A stretch of 64,000 bases of DNA from positions 124,001 through 188,000 of the forward strand of contig CAXBNF010000003.1 of the NCBI GenBank assembly GCA_963977065.1. The letters run 5' to 3'. A program made the position numbers and the translations under genes. Of this stretch, positions 42,741 to 52,474 are shown one piece after another (within the stretch, counting starts at the first letter, position 1; every line of letters begins with the position of its first letter). The notes under the pieces were generated by a model. The model ran no database searches, had not been told where the DNA came from, and worked only from the letters and a program-made list of their open reading frames with translations. This stretch comes from Planktosalinus sp963977065. GTDB taxonomy: Bacteria; Bacteroidota; Bacteroidia; Flavobacteriales; Flavobacteriaceae.

Positions 42741-44471
42741 ATGAAAACAAAATTATTATTTCTCGCCGGCTTTTTTATTGCCTTTTCGGCAAGCAGCCAA
42801 CTTCAGAAAAATGTGGGGGTTAATCAAAAAAACTTTCACAATGTAAATGCCGAACCCATAAGTATAGGTGCGGCCAATGATGTTATTTCAGCTTCCAACC
42901 TCTATGATGCTTCAATGGGAGGTGTAGAGCTCATTCTTAAACGCATTGATGCTTCGGGTGCCATTGTCTGGATGGAAACATATGCAAACACAACTATTGG
43001 ACGCGCCAGGGTTTTTGACATTACCACCCATCTCGACCTGATTTTTGTTGCGGGTTCTATTGAAGATACCGGTATAAACCGTTCTTTTATCGCTGTTGTT
43101 GATGGAATTAATGGAAATTTACTCAATGCAGAGATTTTTGATGTGGTCTCACCCAATTTTCACTCCACACCCTTAAAAATCATGTACACGGAAAGTGATG
43201 CTACTGGAAATTCCACTCCCGATCCCGGTCTTGTGGTTACCGGATTTTTTAGTTCGTGTGCGCCCATCAATGTTTCTTGTGGACTGAATGCCGGTTTTGT
43301 TTTAAGAACAGACCTAAGTTTGAATATTTTGTGGTCAATTGAATTGGAGTCCATAGTGACCAGTTCGTTGGATTACGATTTCATCAATGGTATTGTTGAA
43401 ACATCAGACGGCTATCTTTTAACAGGAAGTGTAACGGGTCAATCCACTGTACCCGGGATCTTTCAACAAGGTGTACTTGCGCATAAAATTGATTTTTTGG
43501 GTGTTTCACAATGGGATTCCAGCTACCTTTTTGGAAACTCCAATGACGTGAGTGTGGACGGTTATTTTGATAATGGCTCCAATGAAATTTATATGCTGAC
43601 CAATTATTCATCTTCACATCACTTTGGTATTACGGTACTTAACAATGCCACAGGAACAATTGTTCCAATAAAATCGTGGTCTGCAACATCACCTTTTCTT
43701 GATTATTACGGATTTAAATTGCTCCGTTCCGCCAGCAGTGCCAACAATCTAGTGATTCAGGGGTACAATAGGGATAATACAGTAACGGGTACTTTGGATC
43801 AAACCAATCCGTTTATATATGAATTTGATATGGCCACAGGTAATCAGGTGGGAGACAGTTACCAGTACCTTTTACCTCATACTGAGCCTGTAGGTGAAGT
43901 ATTTAATTTTTGGAACGGGCAAATGCCGTTGATTTATTATCCTGATATGGGACTTTTGTATATTGATACAGCCGGAAATGCCAGTTATGCACTGGGTGGC
44001 TACCGTACAGATGCCACCGGTTTCACCAATATTGAATTCTTTGTGACCCCGTTGAACAAACTCAATCAATGTGATCAGGAAAATTTAAATTTCACTGTCT
44101 CTGCATTGACTACATTGACCCCGATAACAACAGTGTCAACTGGAAACACACCTGTTTTACCTGTTGCTTTGGCTTTGACAAATACTTCAGTGACCTATAA
44201 CGAGGACAGTTGTGATCCATTGTCTGTGGGAAGCAATGAATATAAGGAAATAAAAATGTATCCTAATCCTGCCTCAGAGCGTATTTTTATCACTGGTGAG
44301 AACATACAATCAATACAAGTGGTTGATATAGGAGGCAGCATAATCATTGAACAGACTGATTACTATAATGCGGGTGGATTGTATGTGGGGAATCTTAAAA
44401 ATGGAGTCTATTTTGTTTCTGTTACCGGAGTCAATAATCAAACTCAAACACTCAAATTAATAAAAAAATAA
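42741..44471 (+). CDS. Large secreted protein with type IX sorting domain
   Basis: 576 residues. The signal peptide ends at ASSQ (residue 19). Residues about 20-480 are beta-rich with propeller-like repeats (VWMETYANTTIGRARVFDIT, LILKRIDASGAIV, LLTGSVTGQ), resembling the surface beta-propeller cargo of flavobacteria. Residues about 500-576 form a T9SS type A domain: IKMYPNPASERIFITG, IQVVDIGGSIII, LKNGVYFVSVTG and QTLKLIKK. Enzymatic motifs are not evident, so it is more likely an adhesin or surface structural protein. The 295-bp upstream gap contains no other gene. Confidence 0.85.
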   Translation: MKTKLLFLAGFFIAFSASSQLQKNVGVNQKNFHNVNAEPISIGAANDVISASNLYDASMGGVELILKRIDASGAIVWMETYANTTIGRARVFDITTHLDLIFVAGSIEDTGINRSFIAVVDGINGNLLNAEIFDVVSPNFHSTPLKIMYTESDATGNSTPDPGLVVTGFFSSCAPINVSCGLNAGFVLRTDLSLNILWSIELESIVTSSLDYDFINGIVETSDGYLLTGSVTGQSTVPGIFQQGVLAHKIDFLGVSQWDSSYLFGNSNDVSVDGYFDNGSNEIYMLTNYSSSHHFGITVLNNATGTIVPIKSWSATSPFLDYYGFKLLRSASSANNLVIQGYNRDNTVTGTLDQTNPFIYEFDMATGNQVGDSYQYLLPHTEPVGEVFNFWNGQMPLIYYPDMGLLYIDTAGNASYALGGYRTDATGFTNIEFFVTPLNKLNQCDQENLNFTVSALTTLTPITTVSTGNTPVLPVALALTNTSVTYNEDSCDPLSVGSNEYKEIKMYPNPASERIFITGENIQSIQVVDIGGSIIIEQTDYYNAGGLYVGNLKNGVYFVSVTGVNNQTQTLKLIKK

Positions 44472-44489
44472 CTTGACTTTTTTTTGATA

Positions 44490-44524
44490 AATAACCCAAC
44501 ACCCAAAGTGGGCGTTGGGTTATT
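44490..44524. terminator. Bidirectional terminator between convergent genes
   Basis: AATAACCCAAC (44490-44500) pairs with GTTGGGTTATT (44514-44524), with an inner ACCC/GGGC pairing. T-runs follow on plus and precede on the other side, so it can stop both the T9SS cargo gene and the converging glutamate-synthase-like gene. Confidence 0.8.
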
Positions 44525-46078
44525 TTATTTTCCTCCCAAATAAGGACATTCCATCAAAGTTTGCATTCCTTCAAAATCAACATTATCTTTTTTATATTGA
44601 TACGCCAAACTCATATTTGATGAAATATTGATGTCATCTGCATTTACTTCAATATCATCCATAGTATATTGACAGGGATGCTCATAGCCACTAGCGTGAG
44701 TAATTTCCAAAAGCTCCTTTTTAAACGTTTTAAAATACTGAAAGGCCATATCAGACTTCAAGGGTACGTGAATTCCATTTTGTAACCATTTTTTTTGAGT
44801 GGCAACTCCGCTGGGACATCGGTTTGTATGACAAAGTTGTGCCTGTATGCATCCAATACTCATCATTGCTTCACGAGCTACGTTTATCACATCAACCCCC
44901 ATACCAAATGCCATCGCAGCCACTCCCGGAAAACCCAATTTTCCACTTCCAATAAAAACAATTCGATGGGTGAGCTTTCTTTTTTGAAATACTTTATAAA
45001 GTTCTGAAAAACCATAAACAAAAGGAAGTGATACATGGTCTGCAAAACTGGGTGGTGCAGCACCGGTTCCACCTTCACCGCCATCAACAGTAATAAAATC
45101 GGGTCCTTTTCCGGTTTTAACCATGAGTTCTGCGAGTTCCTCCCATTGTTCTAGTTTGCCAATAGCAGCTTTTACACCCACCGGCAATCCGGTAGCTTCT
45201 GCTATTTCTTCAATAAAATTCATTAACTCTGGAACAGTACTAAAGGCAGTATGATTGGGAGGGGACAAAACATCTTTACCTACTTCAACACCTCTTATTT
45301 TTGCAATTTCAGGTGAAATCTTTGCTCCGGGTAATACTCCTCCTTTTCCAGGTTTGGCTCCTTGTGATAACTTAATTTCAATGGCTTTTACAAACGGATT
45401 GTTGTTTACTAATTCGACTAATTTTCCCATAGAAAAGTTACCATTTTCATCTCTTACACCAAAATAACCGGTTCCAAAATGGAAAATAACATCAGCTCCG
45501 TTAGAATGGTAAGGTGACAAACCACCCTCACCAGTATTGTGGTAGGCACCCGCTTTTTTGCAACCTATATTGAGCGATTCTATAGCTTTTGCAGAAAGCG
45601 CACCAAAACTCATAGCCGATACATTAATTATAGAAGCAGGGCGATAGGGCTTTTTACGCTCATTATAAAGTCCCATTACCTTAGCGCAGGGAACAAAACT
45701 GGGGTTTTTGATGTTTGGATGATTATTATCCAATTTATAAGGAATCATCGCATTGTTGATGAAAATATGCTGATGTTTGTAGATATCACTATCGGTACCA
45801 AAACCCTCATAGTTATTTTCCCGACGGGACGAATTGTAGATCCAATTGCGTTCAATGCGGTTGAAAGGTCTTTCTTCCCGATTGCTTGCAACCAAATACT
45901 GTCTTATTTCAGGTCCAATTCCAATGAGAAAATAACGCAAATGACCTATTACAGGAAAATTATGTAAAACAGCATAGCGCTTTTGTACAAAAACATCTCT
46001 AATAAAAATGATTGCTAATATAAAAAGAAGCCACGCCCACCAAGGAGTTAAGATTAAAAAATTCAATAGTCTTTCCAT
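44525..46078 (-). CDS. FMN-binding glutamate synthase family protein, membrane-anchored
   Basis: 517 residues. One or two N-terminal hydrophobic helices (about residues 5-25) precede a GltS FMN/[3Fe-4S] domain: NTGEGGLSPYHSNGADVIFH, FITVDGGEGGTGAAPPSFAD and the cluster motif CIQAQLCHTNRCPSGVAT (C-x5-C-x4-C). The amidotransferase and C-terminal domains of GltB are missing, so it is not a full glutamate synthase. Stand-alone homologues are widespread in bacteria and their electron partner is unclear. Confidence 0.88.
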   Translation of the reverse strand: MERLLNFLILTPWWAWLLFILAIIFIRDVFVQKRYAVLHNFPVIGHLRYFLIGIGPEIRQYLVASNREERPFNRIERNWIYNSSRRENNYEGFGTDSDIYKHQHIFINNAMIPYKLDNNHPNIKNPSFVPCAKVMGLYNERKKPYRPASIINVSAMSFGALSAKAIESLNIGCKKAGAYHNTGEGGLSPYHSNGADVIFHFGTGYFGVRDENGNFSMGKLVELVNNNPFVKAIEIKLSQGAKPGKGGVLPGAKISPEIAKIRGVEVGKDVLSPPNHTAFSTVPELMNFIEEIAEATGLPVGVKAAIGKLEQWEELAELMVKTGKGPDFITVDGGEGGTGAAPPSFADHVSLPFVYGFSELYKVFQKRKLTHRIVFIGSGKLGFPGVAAMAFGMGVDVINVAREAMMSIGCIQAQLCHTNRCPSGVATQKKWLQNGIHVPLKSDMAFQYFKTFKKELLEITHASGYEHPCQYTMDDIEVNADDINISSNMSLAYQYKKDNVDFEGMQTLMECPYLGGK

Positions 46079-46153
46079 AAATTAATTTGCATTTAAAAAG
46101 TCTAGATATCGTTTTAGTTTTTTCTTGGCAAATGATCTAAGCTTTCATCCAAA

Positions 46154-46687
46154 TTAAAAATTAATTAGACGATAACCCTCATTTTGTAATTGAACTAAAG
46201 CAGTCATCGCAGAAAGCGCTATCCTAACATCTGGATGTAATTGAGTCACAGCAATCTCTCTAAATGAAGCTGTTTGACCACATAAAATAATTTCCACACC
46301 TTCTTGGGCTAGTGCAGTTATAAGTTCATAATTTGGGTTAAATGGGTCTTTGCTTATCCGGTATGATTGATAGTCTACGTGATTTAGTAAATCAAAAATG
46401 GCACTTCCGTGAATTACCAATGCTACTTGTATTTTATTTATTGGAACGCCTGCCTCTCGATGCAGCCTGATGAATCTAGCCGCACTCTCCAGAAGTTTGT
46501 TTGTCTTTTCAGTATCGTCAAAGGCTCTGCCAACATCAAAAACTGCTTTGAAACTTTGAGAAGTATCTGTTTTATAATCTGGGTTTTTAATTTTAAAAAC
46601 CGGACCGAAACTTTCAATTGATGGGAGTACCTGACTTTGAGTTTGCAAAGCGAAAAGACAAATGAGTATACTGGTTGATAATCGCAT
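46154..46687 (-). CDS. Exported DsrE family protein
   Basis: 177 residues with a signal peptide (MRLSTSILICLFALQTQSQV). The rest is a DsrE/F-like Rossmann-type domain: KIQVALVIHGSAIFDLLNH, ELITALAQEGVEIILCGQTA and VTQLHPDVRIALSAMTALVQ. The Cys in LCGQTA sits where sulfur-relay DsrE proteins carry their active Cys, but the export signal argues for a periplasmic role such as sulfur or redox handling. It stands alone, divergent from the helicase gene. Confidence 0.85.
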   Translation of the reverse strand: MRLSTSILICLFALQTQSQVLPSIESFGPVFKIKNPDYKTDTSQSFKAVFDVGRAFDDTEKTNKLLESAARFIRLHREAGVPINKIQVALVIHGSAIFDLLNHVDYQSYRISKDPFNPNYELITALAQEGVEIILCGQTASFREIAVTQLHPDVRIALSAMTALVQLQNEGYRLINF

Positions 46688-46820
46688 AGAATGAATTGAA
46701 GATTGAATTTTTAAAGATAAATATAAATTTTACAACGTCCATTTTTTGTTTGTAATTTATAAGTATTAAATGTGATTTTTAATCTTTGATTTGTTATTTT
46801 CACAGCATAAAATAAATCTA

Positions 46821-49139
46821 TTGCAACACTACTTAAAACAATTAAATGAGGCTCAATTGGCACCTGTTTTACAAAAAGACGGTGCCATGATTGTTATTGC
46901 CGGTGCCGGTTCCGGAAAGACCCGTGTGCTTACCTATCGCATTGCTCATTTAATGGAGCAAGATGTAGATGCTTTTAGCATTTTAGCACTCACCTTTACT
47001 AATAAGGCTGCTCGAGAAATGAAAAAACGAATCGCCGAAATTGTAGGAGCCAGTGAAGCCAAAAACCTCTGGATGGGAACCTTTCATTCGGTTTTTGCAA
47101 AAATACTTCGCATTGAAGCTGAACGGTTGGGTTATCCTTCCAATTTTACAATTTATGACACACAGGATTCTCAAAGTGTGATTAGAGCTATCATTAAAGA
47201 GATGAACCTGGATAAAGATGTCTATAAATACAAACAAGTATATTCCAGAATTTCTTCCTATAAAAACAGCTTAATTACCGTAAAAGCCTATTTCAACAAT
47301 CCAGAGTTAATGGAAGCAGATGCCATGGCAAAAATGCCCAGACTGGGTGATATTTACAAAGAATATGTAGCAAAATGCTTTAAAGCTGGAGCCATGGACT
47401 TTGATGATTTGCTTTTAAAAACCAATGAACTGTTAACCCGTTTTCCTGAAGTATTGGCAAAATACCAAAACAGATTCAGGTATATACTTGTAGATGAGTA
47501 TCAGGATACCAACCACAGTCAATATTTGATAGTAAGGGCGCTTTCAGACCGCTTTCAAAACATTTGTGTAGTGGGAGATGATGCACAGAGTATTTATGCT
47601 TTTCGCGGAGCCAATATCAACAATATATTAAATTTCCAAAGGGATTATGATGATGTGAAAGTTTTTCGCCTTGAGCAAAATTACCGCTCCACAAAAAACA
47701 TCGTTGAAGCTGCAAACTCCATTATAGAAAAAAACAAAACCAAACTTGAAAAAGTGGTTTGGACTGAAAACGAATCAGGCACAAAAATTCTTGTCAATCG
47801 CACCATGACTGATGGTGATGAAGGACGATTTGTAGCGAGTTCAATTTTTGAAAATAAAATGAATCACCAGCTCAAGAACGGTGACTTTGCTATTTTATAT
47901 CGCACCAACGCCCAGTCCAGAGCGATGGAAGATGCCCTGCGAAAAAAAGACATTCCTTACAGAATTTATGGCGGATTGAGTTTTTATCAACGCAAGGAAA
48001 TAAAAGATGTGATTTCCTATTTGCGACTTATTTTAAATCCAAAAGATGAAGAAGCACTCAAGCGAGTGATTAATTATCCGGCTAGAGGTATTGGAAATAC
48101 GACCATCGAAAAATTGATTGTTGCCGCAAACCACTACAAACGTTCCATTTTTGAAGTGATGGAGCATCTGGATAAAATTGATTTAAAAATCAATAGCGGC
48201 ACCAAAGGAAAACTTCAGGATTTTGTAACCACTATAAAAAGCTTTCAGGTTTTAAACCAAAATTACAATGCTTTTGAAATTGCTGAACTTGTCGTGAAAA
48301 AAACCGGATTGGTTCAGGAACTAAAAAAAGACGCCACCCCGGAAGGCATTGCCCGAATTGAGAATATTGAGGAACTTTTAAACGGTCTTAGGGATTTTGT
48401 GGAAGAACAAAAAGAACTGGATGAAGCCACAGGTTCACTTGCTGAATTTTTGGAAGATGTCGCTCTGGCAACAGACCTCGACAATGACAAGGGTGATGAA
48501 GACCGTGTCGCTTTGATGACCATTCACCTTGCTAAAGGGCTTGAGTTTCCTTATGTTTATATTGTGGGCCTAGAAGAAGACCTTTTTCCCAGTGGAATGA
48601 GCATGAATACCCGAGCTGAACTGGAAGAAGAAAGACGATTGTTTTATGTAGCCATAACCAGAGCCGAAAAACAAGCTTATCTCACCTATGCGCAAACCCG
48701 GTACCGATGGGGAAAGTTGATAGATGCCGAACCCAGCCGTTTTATTGAAGAAATTGATGAACAATACCTTGAATACCTCACACCCCTTACTGAAAACAAG
48801 TACAAACCTTTACTGGATGCTGATATCTTTGACGAAATAGACAAAAGCAAACTACGACTTCGTAAGCCCTCAAATGGAACACCTCCCAGAGGTCCCAGTG
48901 AGGATCAATTGAAAAAATTGCGCAGATTGCGACCTGTAAGTTCCTCAACAGAAAGTAAAGGATTGGTTGACAGTAACTTAAAAGTGGGCTCTCTGGTTGA
49001 GCATATACGGTTTGGAAAAGGTAAAATCATCAATTTTGAAGGAGTGGGAGCCGATAAAAAAGCAGAGATAAACTTTGAAAATGGCGGACTAAAAAGGCTA
49101 TTGTTACGTTTTGCAAAATTGACTATTTTAGAAAACTAA
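46821..49139 (+). CDS. UvrD/PcrA-type DNA helicase, TTG start
   Basis: 772 residues from TTG 46821; an in-frame TTG at 46791 would add ten residues but does not fit the family opening (YLKQLNEAQLAPVLQKDG). SF1A motifs run in order: Q-motif LNEAQ, Walker A AGAGSGKT, Ia LTFTNKAAREM, II LVDEYQDTN, III VVGDDAQSIYAFRGA, IV VFRLEQNYRS, V VALMTIHLAKGLEFPYVYIVG and VI RRLFYVAITRAEK. The C-terminus (LKVGSLVEHIRFGKGKI) is the PcrA-type Tudor-like RNA polymerase-binding domain. It unwinds DNA in repair and resolves transcription-replication conflicts. The K+ channel gene starts 9 bp downstream. Confidence 0.94.
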   Translation: MQHYLKQLNEAQLAPVLQKDGAMIVIAGAGSGKTRVLTYRIAHLMEQDVDAFSILALTFTNKAAREMKKRIAEIVGASEAKNLWMGTFHSVFAKILRIEAERLGYPSNFTIYDTQDSQSVIRAIIKEMNLDKDVYKYKQVYSRISSYKNSLITVKAYFNNPELMEADAMAKMPRLGDIYKEYVAKCFKAGAMDFDDLLLKTNELLTRFPEVLAKYQNRFRYILVDEYQDTNHSQYLIVRALSDRFQNICVVGDDAQSIYAFRGANINNILNFQRDYDDVKVFRLEQNYRSTKNIVEAANSIIEKNKTKLEKVVWTENESGTKILVNRTMTDGDEGRFVASSIFENKMNHQLKNGDFAILYRTNAQSRAMEDALRKKDIPYRIYGGLSFYQRKEIKDVISYLRLILNPKDEEALKRVINYPARGIGNTTIEKLIVAANHYKRSIFEVMEHLDKIDLKINSGTKGKLQDFVTTIKSFQVLNQNYNAFEIAELVVKKTGLVQELKKDATPEGIARIENIEELLNGLRDFVEEQKELDEATGSLAEFLEDVALATDLDNDKGDEDRVALMTIHLAKGLEFPYVYIVGLEEDLFPSGMSMNTRAELEEERRLFYVAITRAEKQAYLTYAQTRYRWGKLIDAEPSRFIEEIDEQYLEYLTPLTENKYKPLLDADIFDEIDKSKLRLRKPSNGTPPRGPSEDQLKKLRRLRPVSSSTESKGLVDSNLKVGSLVEHIRFGKGKIINFEGVGADKKAEINFENGGLKRLLLRFAKLTILEN

Positions 49140-49148
49140 ATCATTGAT

Positions 49149-49772
49149 ATGAGTGTTTCCAATATCATCATTTTGTTGTTGTCAATTTTCAGTATCCTTT
49201 TGCTTTCATTGCTCTTCTTTATTCCCACAGATTCTGAAGTGTATCGATTGATTGAATATTTTGATTTTATATTATGCATGATTTTTCTGTATGACTTTTT
49301 TAGTCAATTGTTTCAGGCAAAAAATAAATGGCGCTATTTTTATACTGTGGGTTGGCTGGACTTATTATCTTCAATTCCACTGGTGTCTGAGTTTCGATAC
49401 ATTCGAGTTTTTAGAATATTCAGAGTTTTTAGAATCATTAAATCCATTAAATTGCTAGTTGAGTTTGTAATGAAAAACAAATCGGCCTCTATTTATGGAT
49501 TTGTGGTATTTTGTGCGTTTACAATTTTAGTAATAGCAACTACAGCTATTTTGTATGTGGAAAAAGATGTTGGGAATATCACCACAGCAGAAGATGCCTT
49601 GTGGTGGAGTTTTATTACAATCACAACAGTGGGCTATGGCGATTTTTATCCGGTAACTAACATAGGGAAGTTAATCGCTTTTATTTTAATTGTTTGTGGG
49701 ATTGCCACTTTTGGCGCCACCATTTCATACATTACTGAAAAAGCGTCAAGCTTTAAAGAAAAAAATGGCTAA
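49149..49772 (+). CDS. Voltage-sensor-type potassium channel
   Basis: 207 residues with six predicted helices in a very compact layout. An S4-like segment FRYIRVFRIFRVFRIIKSIK (about residues 80-99) has Arg or Lys at every third to fourth position. The pore helix and filter WWSFITITTVGYGDFYPVT carries the K+ signature TVGYGD. No cytoplasmic RCK or cyclic-nucleotide domain follows. It should form a tetrameric K+ channel. The gap to the helicase gene is 9 bp, so co-transcription is likely. Confidence 0.9.
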   Translation: MSVSNIIILLLSIFSILLLSLLFFIPTDSEVYRLIEYFDFILCMIFLYDFFSQLFQAKNKWRYFYTVGWLDLLSSIPLVSEFRYIRVFRIFRVFRIIKSIKLLVEFVMKNKSASIYGFVVFCAFTILVIATTAILYVEKDVGNITTAEDALWWSFITITTVGYGDFYPVTNIGKLIAFILIVCGIATFGATISYITEKASSFKEKNG

Positions 49773-49783
49773 CACCATTTTTT
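49761..49783 (+). terminator. Probable terminator overlapping the K+ channel stop codon
   Basis: AAAAATGG (49761-49768) pairs with CCATTTTT (49775-49782), with the TAA stop at 49770-49772 in the loop region and a T-run after it. The stem has only two G-C pairs, so efficiency is uncertain. Confidence 0.5.
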
Positions 49784-49881
49784 GTATTTCTTGATGGGTT
49801 TTAAATCAGAGTTTTTTTGGTTAAACAGAAATTTTAGCAAAAATTTAATAATCATAGCAAAAGCATTTCAAACGCAATTAG

Positions 49882-50562
49882 CTATTCGCGGCTTTTTTGT
49901 AAGTAGTTTTTTGTTAAGTACCCTAAATCTATCAATTCATTTTCATCCTTAATTTCTTTTAAAAATCCATCTTGTAAGTATACAATGCTATCTGCCAAGT
50001 TGATTACATTTTCATAGTCGTGATCAGTTATAATATAGCCTTTTGAAGATTTTAATTTTCTAATATATTTAATAATATACGCTCTCATAATTGGGCTAAT
50101 TCCATTAAAAGGTTCGTCAAGTAAAATAAATTCAGCTCTTGAGTGAATAACAAGTAAGATTTCAATAATCCTTTTTTCTCCAGTTGATAAATCCTGATTT
50201 TTCTTATTTAATAAGGGTTTTACATATTCGTTTTCCAGTACAATTTTTCTATTTTCTTTTTGAAGGAATAAATGTATTATTGATTTTATTGAAATGTTAT
50301 TTGGCAAGAAGTTATCTTGAGGTAAATAGTTGATTAAATTTCTTCCATCAGATATGTTTCTAATGATTTTATTTCCAATTTTAATAAATTTGGTATCTGC
50401 TTTTTCAGTACCGAAAACAATTTTTAGAAGCGTAGTTTTTCCAGAACCATTTCGTCCAATTAGGCCTTTAATTTCTCCTTTTTTACAAGAAATAAATACA
50501 TCACTTAAAATAACATTATTATTATAGGATTTGGTTATGCTATCTATATGAAGTTTGTTCAT
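49882..50562 (-). CDS. ABC transporter ATP-binding protein
   Basis: 226 residues with a complete nucleotide-binding domain: Walker A IGRNGSGKTTLL (about 36-47), Q-loop NYLPQDNFLP, signature LSTGEKR, Walker B FILLDEPFNG and the switch His in YIITDHDYEN. It overlaps the upstream small membrane gene by 4 bp (ATGA), so they are translationally coupled. An exporter or self-protection ABC is plausible. The G+C is lower than in many neighbours. Confidence 0.85.
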   Translation of the reverse strand: MNKLHIDSITKSYNNNVILSDVFISCKKGEIKGLIGRNGSGKTTLLKIVFGTEKADTKFIKIGNKIIRNISDGRNLINYLPQDNFLPNNISIKSIIHLFLQKENRKIVLENEYVKPLLNKKNQDLSTGEKRIIEILLVIHSRAEFILLDEPFNGISPIMRAYIIKYIRKLKSSKGYIITDHDYENVINLADSIVYLQDGFLKEIKDENELIDLGYLTKNYLQKSRE

Positions 50563-50816
50563 ATTAAGCTTAAAATAAAAAGGTTAATGAATCCAATAAG
50601 AATTGTTGAAACCCATAATTTTGTTTTGCTTATCCCTAAATTGAAGTAGTAATAGTATTTATTTTTATTCAGTATGTCATAAGAAAATAGGTGAACAAAT
50701 AAAGCTATCATTAAATAGAATATTCCAATTATTTTAGGACTTGCTTTAATTAACAGTGCAAGAGTTAAGGCTAAAAAATAAGATGTAAAAAAAATTCTTC
50801 TTTGAAAAAGCAACAT
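50559..50816 (-). CDS. Small membrane protein, likely partner of the ABC ATPase
   Basis: 85 residues from ATG 50816, almost all hydrophobic with three predicted helices (LALTLALLI, IIGIFYLMIALFVHLF, VSTILIGFINLFILSLI). An open frame extends further upstream to 50936, but that part overlaps the esterase coding region; GTG 50855 is a possible alternative start. The stop codon overlaps the ATPase start (ATGA). It is much smaller than usual ABC-2 permeases (about 250 residues), so the module may use a second permease elsewhere or be degenerate. Confidence 0.55.
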   Translation of the reverse strand: MLLFQRRIFFTSYFLALTLALLIKASPKIIGIFYLMIALFVHLFSYDILNKNKYYYYFNLGISKTKLWVSTILIGFINLFILSLI

Positions 50817-50860
50817 GTTTTTAAAAATTCTCAAGCGATTGTCAAAATTATACACAACAT

Positions 50861-51736
50861 TTATTGTAAAGGAAGGTGGGTTAAAATAAAGTTTTCTAAT
50901 TTTTGTTGAAGATCCACTAGGTCTGAGGCACTCCAATCATCACCGTGACCTCCTTCATATACTGTAAATGAATGTGTAATACCTTCTTCTTTTAATGCTG
51001 TGGCAAGCGATTGACCATTAGTTAAGGGTACAATTGGATCCTGGTCTCCATAAAATAAAATGGTGGGTGCACTTGAGGATGACACCTGAAGCGCCGGACT
51101 CAAAGCTACAGCGAGGTCTGTTCCTGGGGGATAAGCACTTGCATCTGCTAGCAATAGCAGTGCAAGTGGAAAATTGGGGTCGTTTGCATAAAAGGGGTCT
51201 GTAAAATCTGTGGGTCCCACTATATCTGCTACAAACTTTATTTGCGAATTGGTATCATATACATAATCATACATCAGGGAAATATGAGCACCGGCACTGG
51301 TGCCAATCAAACCAAATTGGGGTTGAATTTGCAACTCATTTTGCTGTGTTGTTAATTGAGAAATGACCCTGCCTAAATCCAAAAACTGATTGGGAAAAGC
51401 GGGCACTCCAAAATCAGCCAGTACATAATTGATATTAGCGATTGCATAATCAGGATGATTTTCTCTCAAAAAAGTTACAAATTGACTCATATCACTTTTA
51501 TCACCTGAAGTCCAGCCACCGCCATGCACCAAAACAATTACCTTCGTTTTCTCACTTGTGCGACCTTCAGGAAGGTATAAATCATAAACCTGTCTGGGGT
51601 GTTGTCCATAGGAAACATTAAGTCGTGTTTCTTCCTCTAAAACCTGGATTGGATCATCTTCTATTGTATCATCATCTGAACTACAAGAAATTGAAAAAAG
51701 TGAAAGTATTAAAAATAAAACAAGATATTTTTTCAT
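50861..51736 (-). CDS. Alpha/beta-hydrolase esterase lipoprotein
   Basis: 291 residues from ATG 51736 (lipobox SISC, Cys18 in MKKYLVLFLILSLFSISCSS). Longer in-frame starts (51754, 51796) only add residues ahead of the signal. HGGGWTSGD forms the oxyanion hole, GTSAGAH the nucleophile elbow, and GDQDPIVP plus GGHGDDW supply Asp and His of the triad. It belongs to the hormone-sensitive-lipase/BD-FAE-like esterases acting on carbohydrate esters or small esters. It is followed by the small ABC module on the same strand. Confidence 0.88.
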   Translation of the reverse strand: MKKYLVLFLILSLFSISCSSDDDTIEDDPIQVLEEETRLNVSYGQHPRQVYDLYLPEGRTSEKTKVIVLVHGGGWTSGDKSDMSQFVTFLRENHPDYAIANINYVLADFGVPAFPNQFLDLGRVISQLTTQQNELQIQPQFGLIGTSAGAHISLMYDYVYDTNSQIKFVADIVGPTDFTDPFYANDPNFPLALLLLADASAYPPGTDLAVALSPALQVSSSSAPTILFYGDQDPIVPLTNGQSLATALKEEGITHSFTVYEGGHGDDWSASDLVDLQQKLENFILTHLPLQ

Positions 51737-51802
51737 TGGGGAGAAGTATTTCATTTTAAAACGAATAACTTTGTTCTTTATGTTATTAAAATACAAAAAC
51801 TT

Positions 51803-52420
51803 ATGGCTAAGTTAATTAAACTTTATGAAGAAAACCCCAATGAAAAGCAAATCCTTGAGGTTGTAAAAGTACTTAGAAATGGAGGGATTATTATTTATCC
51901 CACAGACACCGTTTATGGTTTGGGTTGCGATATTAATAATAACAGAGCTTTAGAGAAGATAGCTCAAATTAGGGGAGTGAAGTTGGAAAAGGCTAATTTT
52001 TCATTTGTTTGTGAAAGTTTGAGCAATGTTTCAGATTATGTCAAACAAATGGATACCACCACATTTAAAATATTAAAACGCTCGTTACCTGGGCCTTATA
52101 CCTTTATTTTAGAAGGAAATAACAATATGCCTTCCGTATTTAAAAAGAAAAAAACAGTGGGCCTACGGGTTCCTGATAATAACATTGCCAGAGCGATTGT
52201 AAGGGAATTGGGAAATCCCATTATCTCAACCTCTATAAGAGATGAAGATGAAGTAATAGAATATACCACAGACCCTGAGTTAATATTTGAAAAGTGGGAA
52301 AATCTTGTGGATATCGTGATTGATGGCGGCTATGGCGGAAATATTCCTTCAACAGTTATTGATTTAACTCAAGGTGAACCAATTTTAATAAGAGAAGGAA
52401 AAGGAAGTTTAGAGATATAA
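51803..52420 (+). CDS. tsaC: L-threonylcarbamoyladenylate synthase
   Basis: 205 residues of the YrdC/Sua5 domain. GGIIIYPTDTVYGLGCDI (about 29-46), KRSLPGPYTFILEG and KKKTVGLRVPDN, then ISTSIRDEDE, are the conserved ATP/threonine/bicarbonate pocket segments. It makes TC-AMP for t6A37 in tRNAs. There is no C-terminal Sua5 domain, so the TsaC form is present. It is monocistronic with a strong terminator. Confidence 0.92.
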   Translation: MAKLIKLYEENPNEKQILEVVKVLRNGGIIIYPTDTVYGLGCDINNNRALEKIAQIRGVKLEKANFSFVCESLSNVSDYVKQMDTTTFKILKRSLPGPYTFILEGNNNMPSVFKKKKTVGLRVPDNNIARAIVRELGNPIISTSIRDEDEVIEYTTDPELIFEKWENLVDIVIDGGYGGNIPSTVIDLTQGEPILIREGKGSLEI

Positions 52421-52422
52421 AA

Positions 52423-52452
52423 AAAAGAGTCCGGGAAAACCCGGACTCTTTT
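52423..52452. terminator. Terminator between tsaC and the OmpA gene
   Basis: AAAAGAGTCCGGG (52423-52435) pairs with CCCGGACTCTTTT (52440-52452) around AAAA. A T-run on either strand suits both converging genes. Confidence 0.9.
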
Positions 52453-52474
52453 ATATACATATATCTTCTAAGAA

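Noticed and set aside
44525..46078. Full glutamate synthase (gltB)
   Set aside because: Only the FMN/Fe-S domain with a membrane anchor is present; the glutaminase domain is missing.
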